Origin: Gamarada debralockiae
Lineage: Eukaryota; Ascomycota; Leotiomycetes; Helotiales; Hyphodiscaceae
Assembly (NCBI GenBank): GCA_002803225.1
Contig: NXFV01000013.1
Span: 1 to 24,340, forward strand
Length of the DNA: 24,340 nucleotides
Direction of reading: 5' to 3'
Under the pieces are notes generated by a model, which saw only the letters and a list, made by a program, of their open reading frames with translations, was not told the origin of the DNA and searched no databases. A program made the position numbers and the translations under genes. Shown one piece after another: positions 20,241 through 24,340 of the stretch (positions within the stretch are counted from its first letter, which is position 1; each line of letters starts with the position of its first letter).

Positions 20241-20657
20241 TTAAAACAAATCGTCTTGATGAAAAGGGGATTGTAGGCATAGAATCTTGCTTGGACATTG
20301 GATCACAAGCTGCGTTTTAATTTCTTGCTTCTTATCTTGGCCTTTCCACAAAGCTATGTGACTACAAAAACTGCCATATAGATATCTAATTTGAATATTA
20401 GTCAAATTCAAGCTACCAACAGTCTCGGTGATCTTTGTGCTAGCTTGTCTGGTAATTTGAGTCCTATAGTCGAGTACGGAGTGCCTTCCTCTCCTACCTC
20501 GCCTCTCTCTCAACCATCGCCACCACCGCCATCTTCTCCTCAATTTCTGGATGTGTGTAATCCGGTCTAGCTCCTCTAAAGTGTAAGAATTCCTCTTCGA
20601 AAAATTGAATCCATCTGGAGGCGGAGCCAAAGTCTCTTTGTCAGCAGAGTCTGACAT
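20241..20657 (-). CDS. Hypothetical basic protein, weak candidate
   Basis: A 138-codon open frame with a reasonable start context (ACAAAATGTCAG). The N-terminus is hydrophilic (MSDSADKETLAPPPDGFNF), followed by an Arg/Trp-rich stretch (LRRRWRWWRWLRERRGRRGR, about residues 39-58) that reads like translated low-complexity DNA. The second half lacks any recognisable domain. It might be only a first exon or a chance frame. No homologue is recognised. Confidence 0.2.
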   Translation of the reverse strand: MSDSADKETLAPPPDGFNFSKRNSYTLEELDRITHIQKLRRRWRWWRWLRERRGRRGRHSVLDYRTQITRQASTKITETVGSLNLTNIQIRYLYGSFCSHIALWKGQDKKQEIKTQLVIQCPSKILCLQSPFHQDDLF

Positions 20658-21573
20658 TTTGTAGAAGGAGCTGTTGCTTCTTAATTGTAGGTTCGATTGC
20701 TCTAATTTTTAACAGTTTGACGAAATGACGATGCATAGCATTCTACTATGCTCTAGTGTGATTTAAAATCGAGCGCGAGCGCGAGCGCGAACGCGATTGA
20801 AGAACGTCTCGTACAATTATGAAAAGCGCGGCTGGCCAGACGGCAACATGATGGGCCGTGTGGAGGCAAATGAACCACATTGAAAGCTGCTTTGACATAA
20901 GTGTTGGTTAAAGAATAATTCCGACTCGAAAAGCGCCTGAAACCTCTGCTGTTATTCCATTTTCGATTTCCATGTTGCTCTTCAATCGTGCCACCAAACA
21001 AATTCTCTTCCGAATGACTATTCGTGGCAAAAAAGGATGTAGTTTTTTGTAGGATGCTCGGATATTCTACTACTAATTTCCCTCTCTTCTGCCTTGTATT
21101 TGTTTAGTAAGCTTGACCCTCTTGCTCAGGCATTAATTACCCTCGGCTCACCCTTGGCTCAGTTAACTCGGGAATACCGAAATAAGGAGAAGTTCTTTGT
21201 AATTTTCAAGAGTGACAGGAGATCACTGCAAAAGCAAGGATCTATGTAGGCGCCTCATGGAAATGTGGTAGGGTACAGTATCTATACGACCTGCGTTCGA
21301 TTCTCTAACCTCAAACATAGCCTAAAAATGGATTCACTGCAGATGCTAAGTAAATCGTAGTTCTACTCTACAAAGTTTCTACCACTGCAAATCATTTGAA
21401 TCATGTCGTGGTACACTGTCCCCTGACAAGGTTCCATTTCCCGGCGGAGTCGAAAATGAAGAATCCACCCAAGGCAAGATCGGGAATGAAGGCTCCAAAA
21501 TCCTCCTCTAGCACCTGGTCACAAGGCCAGTGTTCTTTGTAGAGTGAAAGAGAGTACAGAACAAGTCCTGACC
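20658..21573. other. Intergenic region with a short GAGCGC tandem repeat
   Basis: No gene is supported. The only distinct element is a CpG-rich tandem repeat of about four GAGCGC-type units (20771-20797). The rest is ordinary A/T-leaning DNA, part of which should be the 3' UTR of the minus-strand gene ending at 21574. Confidence 0.5.
20771..20797. repeat. (GAGCGC)n-like short tandem repeat
   Basis: GAGCGC is repeated three times perfectly and then once with a change (GAACGC), followed by GAT. It is a minor microsatellite; its CpG richness stands out against the surrounding A/T-rich DNA. Confidence 0.7.
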
Positions 21574-22691
21574 TTAACATCTGCCTCCTAATGAACGATA
21601 CATGGCACGTTTTCGGGCTGAGGCGCGCTCCTTCGCTCGCATAAAATCCTCCAAGGTCGGGTACTCTAGGTCATTGTACACGTCCCTAGTCCTCTCATCT
21701 GGTGCGTCTAGCGGCAGCGGCTTGCGCTCCCAAATGTCGCGGTAGATTCCGGTACTCTCGATAGGCTCCTCAGGGTCAACACGTCGGAGGTTGTTCCTAT
21801 CGCCTAGAATAGGCAGCGGACTCGGACCCGGCGAGTCCGACATGAGGAAGTCCAGGAGTCGCTCCTTCTGGCTATCGAGGAGTTGGTAGATTCGGTAAGT
21901 AACCTCGTCGCGATCTGAGTGGAAGAAGATGGCTTCGGGCTGTACGTCAGAGTCAGAGTCAGTGCCTAGCTTGCGCCTATCAAAAAGGACCACCCCGCCT
22001 AGGATGCGCGCCTCGGCCCAATACCCGACCATATCAGCAACGCCGTCGGGGTACTGGTCGTAGTCGCTGTACCACTCGTGCCTAAAAAGTGTAGGTGGGG
22101 GCCCATCGGGGAAGAAGGTCCAGAAGAGAGTGTCATCTTTAGGTGGTGCCCAGGATCCGATGCCGTCGTCTTTATGTAGACTAGTGTCAAGCTTAAAAAG
22201 CAGAACGGCGATCTGATGTATTGCCACAGCGACCATCTCGATCAAGCGGGTCTTGAAGGCTCTAGAGCCAGGCGAGGCGGCTTGGTAAGCGTAGAAAAGC
22301 TAAGGTGTCGGTGTTAGCTATCGAGCTTCAAAGGATAGAAGAGCTACTTGCTCGACAGTCAATTTGCAAGGCGTCGGGTTCGAAGCTGGCATGGAAATCT
22401 CGAGTTGTCTCTAAAACACCAGGACAGAGTTCCGCGTGAGTGGTATGGAGGGGGTGCATGTTTGGGAGGCCGCCGCCAGAGGTATCTTGAGCAACGTCGG
22501 TAAGCGGCAGCCCGTCGACGATCTGAGCATAAGTGAGCTCGGCGATATCCGTTGAGAGAACTTTAGTTACTGCGCGGGTGAAGATGTCATGGTGTTGGCC
22601 GTCCAAACTTCCGATCGAGATTTTTTTTGAATTCAGCATCGAAGCCAACTGGTTTCCCCAGCTCAGTGGCAGGCGGGCTTTCCGGCTCCAT
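21574..22691 (-). CDS. Uncharacterised fungal protein family; 3' exon intact, 5' part disrupted or mis-modelled
   Basis: The last exon, 22299-21574, is sound: 242 codons beginning LFYAYQAASPGSRAFKTRLI, with the distinctive core PDGVADMVGYWAEARILGG followed by VVLFDRR, then FHSDRDEVTYRIYQLLD and VDPEEPIESTGIYRDIWERK. I recall such proteins as frequent, uncharacterised paralogues in filamentous fungi; no function is known to me. A 48-bp intron (22347-22300, GTAGCT...TTAG, CTAAC branch-like) joins it to ...MPASNPTPCKLTVEQ, which sits in the exon 22410-22348. Upstream, three frames each hold part of a plausible protein: ATG 22691 (MEPESPPATELGKPVGF...), a second frame to about 22411 (DIFTRAVTKVL, LTYAQIVDGLPL), and the third just named. 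Either a 160-bp intron (22570-22411, GTAACT...TTTAG) or two single-base frameshifts, one perhaps at an A8 run (22628-22621), explain this. The promoter lies beyond 22691. Confidence 0.6.
22300..22347 (-). other. Intron before the conserved 3' exon of the uncharacterised gene
   Basis: 48 bp, donor GTAGCT, acceptor CTTAG and branch-like GCTAACA. It is phase 0 and joins LTVEQ to LFYAYQ. Confidence 0.8.
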
Positions 22692-23755
22692 AATATTAGT
22701 GATAATAGTTGATAGTCTTCTCGGAAAATAAGATTTGTCTGTAAATGCCAACCTTCACTAGAAGTCTGCCCAGGTACAAAGTTGAGGCCAAAGAATTTAT
22801 ATGTTGATTGTTGCGGTTCAGGTTAGAAGCAAACGCCGAGATGCTAAATGAGTAGCCGCTAAGCGATGTGTCACGCTTAAATCAGACCAAAGAATTTTAA
22901 TAATGAGTTATCTATTTAAAGTAATTACAGTAGAAGGCGAATTGGGTGTCGCTAGTTTTTTAGTTAATTATTTTTAGCGGGGGTCCATTTCCAGACAATT
23001 GTGGCTGTGCAACCCTGCCCAGTTGTACTCCAAGGTACCGCCGCTAATTGTCATCGCAGAGCGGAGCCAATTCTTGCCCAAGTAAGTTACACAGTCTAAT
23101 GAGTTTGCACTACAGTACTTTGTAATAATAAGCAGCCATAGTCGGCCAGCCGTTTTGAGCGACAAACCGAAATACTGGAGCGAGTGTCACGTGACTCTTG
23201 TTAACTGAGAATATTCTAGAAAGTAATCGAAGAAACGAGTACTGTACAATCTACGATAGTATATAAGTACAGCGTTCCCCACACCTCTCTTCTGACTCAG
23301 TTAATAAAATATATAAATTAACGTTAAAGAGAAGATTATCTTTAATGATGCTAAGTGTGACAAAGCGACTCGAGACCAGTAATAAGACAGTAGTCTTCAT
23401 TCTTAGGACAATAGATACAGAAGGACAACAGGAGTTGGACAGGTGTTGCCCCTATATCCTCAAGCCTGAAACACTGGCGCGCCACCACGTGATACTGACG
23501 TTTTAGCCAGCCAACCATCTTGTACGACACGCGCTGGTTGGATCATCACACTAAGGAGCTTTTTGAATACAAGTTGACTGCGTTGAGAATATCAGCTTGT
23601 ATAAAACACAGAGAAGGAAACAAATATATTTTACATAGAAAGTATTAATATATAGCTACTCTAGTAAGGGCTTATCTTAACCCCATCTTCCTGAGTAGCC
23701 TGTGGCGTTTTGATTTAGATGGACGTTCTCTTATACCTAAGCCTGATGCCTCTTC
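22692..23755. other. AT-rich intergenic region with promoter-like sequence but no clear gene
   Basis: This holds the upstream region of the minus-strand gene starting at 22691 and the 3' side of the TPR gene. On the plus strand a TATA-like TATATAAG (about 23258-23265) is followed by pyrimidine-rich sequence and a 53-codon frame (ATG 23345 to TAG 23506) without recognisable features. A palindrome GTCACGTGAC with an E-box core lies at 23186-23195. A short inverted repeat CCAACCA/TGGTTGG is at 23511-23517 and 23535-23541. Confidence 0.4.
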
Positions 23756-24340
23756 TTAGATTATGTTCACTGGTTTTCTTACCTCTACTAAGGTGTTGTT
23801 CTCCGTCACAGCATCTAACGCATATAGTGTGTCCCGAAGGTCCTGTGACCTTGGATGGTCTGGTCCGACAGCTTTCTCGTACCCATTGAGAGCCTTTAAA
23901 TACATTATCCTTGCTTTCGCAAAGTCGGCTTGATGTTGGAAAAGAGAATCGAGCCCCCATATTGTGTTAATTGCAGGGATATAGGTCTCAAAATTCGTGC
24001 CAAGCGCCTTCTCGTATCCTTGCAGCGCCCTCAGCGCCCGCTGGTACATCTTCTTTGCCACGTCGAGCTTGCCCTGGTCTCTATAGAGATCCTCTAGCAG
24101 AAGAACTGCATCTAGTATTATGACCCGTTCTTCGGCCAACTTAATCATGCTTCCGCTTTCTTGAGTAGACCATTGTTATGTCCCGTTCATCACTACCCAG
24201 CGAGAACACGCTTGCGCATGAGGCAGAAGCCTTCTCTGCCTTGTCGAGCTTGCCCTGGTCCGTATAGAGATTCCCTAAGTTATTGACCGCCAGGAGCGTC
24301 GACGTGTGCTCTGTACCGAGTGCCTTCTCGTAGCCCTGCA
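23756..24340 (-). pseudogene. TPR-repeat (kinesin light chain-like) gene, 3' part, frameshifted; continues beyond window
   Basis: From the right edge inward the minus strand encodes GYEKALGTEHTSTLLAVNNL, then GNLYTDQGKLDKAEK, a canonical fungal TPR unit. The frame then degenerates and ends at TAA 24143-24141. A second frame (24148-23756) carries two to three more units: LLEDLYRDQGKLDVAKKMYQ, ALQGYEKALGTNFETYIPA and KARIMYLKALNGYEKAVGPD. It ends KPVNII and TAA/stop at 23756-23758. Repeats of this kind usually form the C-terminal half of fungal NB-ARC/TPR (NLR-like) proteins or stand-alone TPR_10/TPR_12 proteins; the upstream domains are outside the window. Between the two frames a repeat is damaged by a one-base frameshift. 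No credible intron bridges the gap, since the only GT...AG options are too short or have poor donors. The TPR call is firm and the pseudogene status likely. Confidence 0.75.

Noticed and set aside
21280..21310. tRNA B-box-like GCGTTCGATTC sequence
   Set aside because: No A box, anticodon arm or acceptor stem can be paired around it. Similar isolated matches near 3788 (minus strand) and 20693 fail in the same way.
23511..23541. CCAACCA/TGGTTGG inverted repeat as a terminator or element end
   Set aside because: It has only 7 bp with a 17-nt loop and no partner arms. Fungal nuclear genes do not use hairpin terminators of this kind.

Overview
The window looks like nuclear DNA of a filamentous ascomycete (Pezizomycotina). 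Supporting signs are long single-exon genes, short introns (about 47-160 bp) with GT...AG ends and CTAAC/CTGAC-like branch sites, a full-length AcrB-type protein, and decaying pieces of fungal NLR/STAND-type genes (ankyrin repeats, an alpha/beta-hydrolase effector domain, TPRs). I cannot fix the order or species. Leotiomycetes would fit, but that is only an impression.

Left to centre (1-9.8 kb) is mostly conserved housekeeping sequence. A cut-off ankyrin-repeat gene end (+, to 302, with traces to 422) is followed by a two-exon CCR4 deadenylase gene (-, 3679-1294). A 2.3 kb gap separates it from a class I SAM-dependent methyltransferase gene (+, 5968-7638). Next comes a very small four-exon LYR-family gene resembling ETFRF1/LYRM5 (-, 8359-7866), including a 13-nt microexon. 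It is divergently paired, across about 350 bp, with a three-exon gene for a mitochondrial hot-dog thioesterase-like protein (+, 8711-9796). Both of these small genes point to mitochondrial acyl/flavoprotein metabolism.

From 9.8 to 14.6 kb there is almost 5 kb with no supportable gene, only A-rich low complexity and weak degenerate repeats. At its right edge is a clear 250-bp non-autonomous inverted-repeat transposon (MITE; 37-bp arms, 35/37 identical), about 250 bp upstream of the next start codon. The acrB-like gene (+, 15145-18060) encodes an N-terminal membrane region, a fibronectin-III-like segment and a long coiled coil, and belongs to the CreB/CreC ubiquitin network known from Aspergillus.

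The right end (18-24.3 kb) is accessory and decaying. It holds a hydrolase-domain (NLR N-terminal type) pseudogene with nonsense codons that are all one C-to-T change from Arg/Gln codons, plus frameshifts. It also holds a member of an uncharacterised fungal family whose 3' exon is intact and whose 5' part is disrupted or mis-spliced, and a frameshifted TPR-repeat gene running off the right edge. Together with the ankyrin fragment at the left edge, these look like remnants of a fast-evolving NLR-like repertoire around stable core genes. No tRNA, rRNA or CRISPR array was found.
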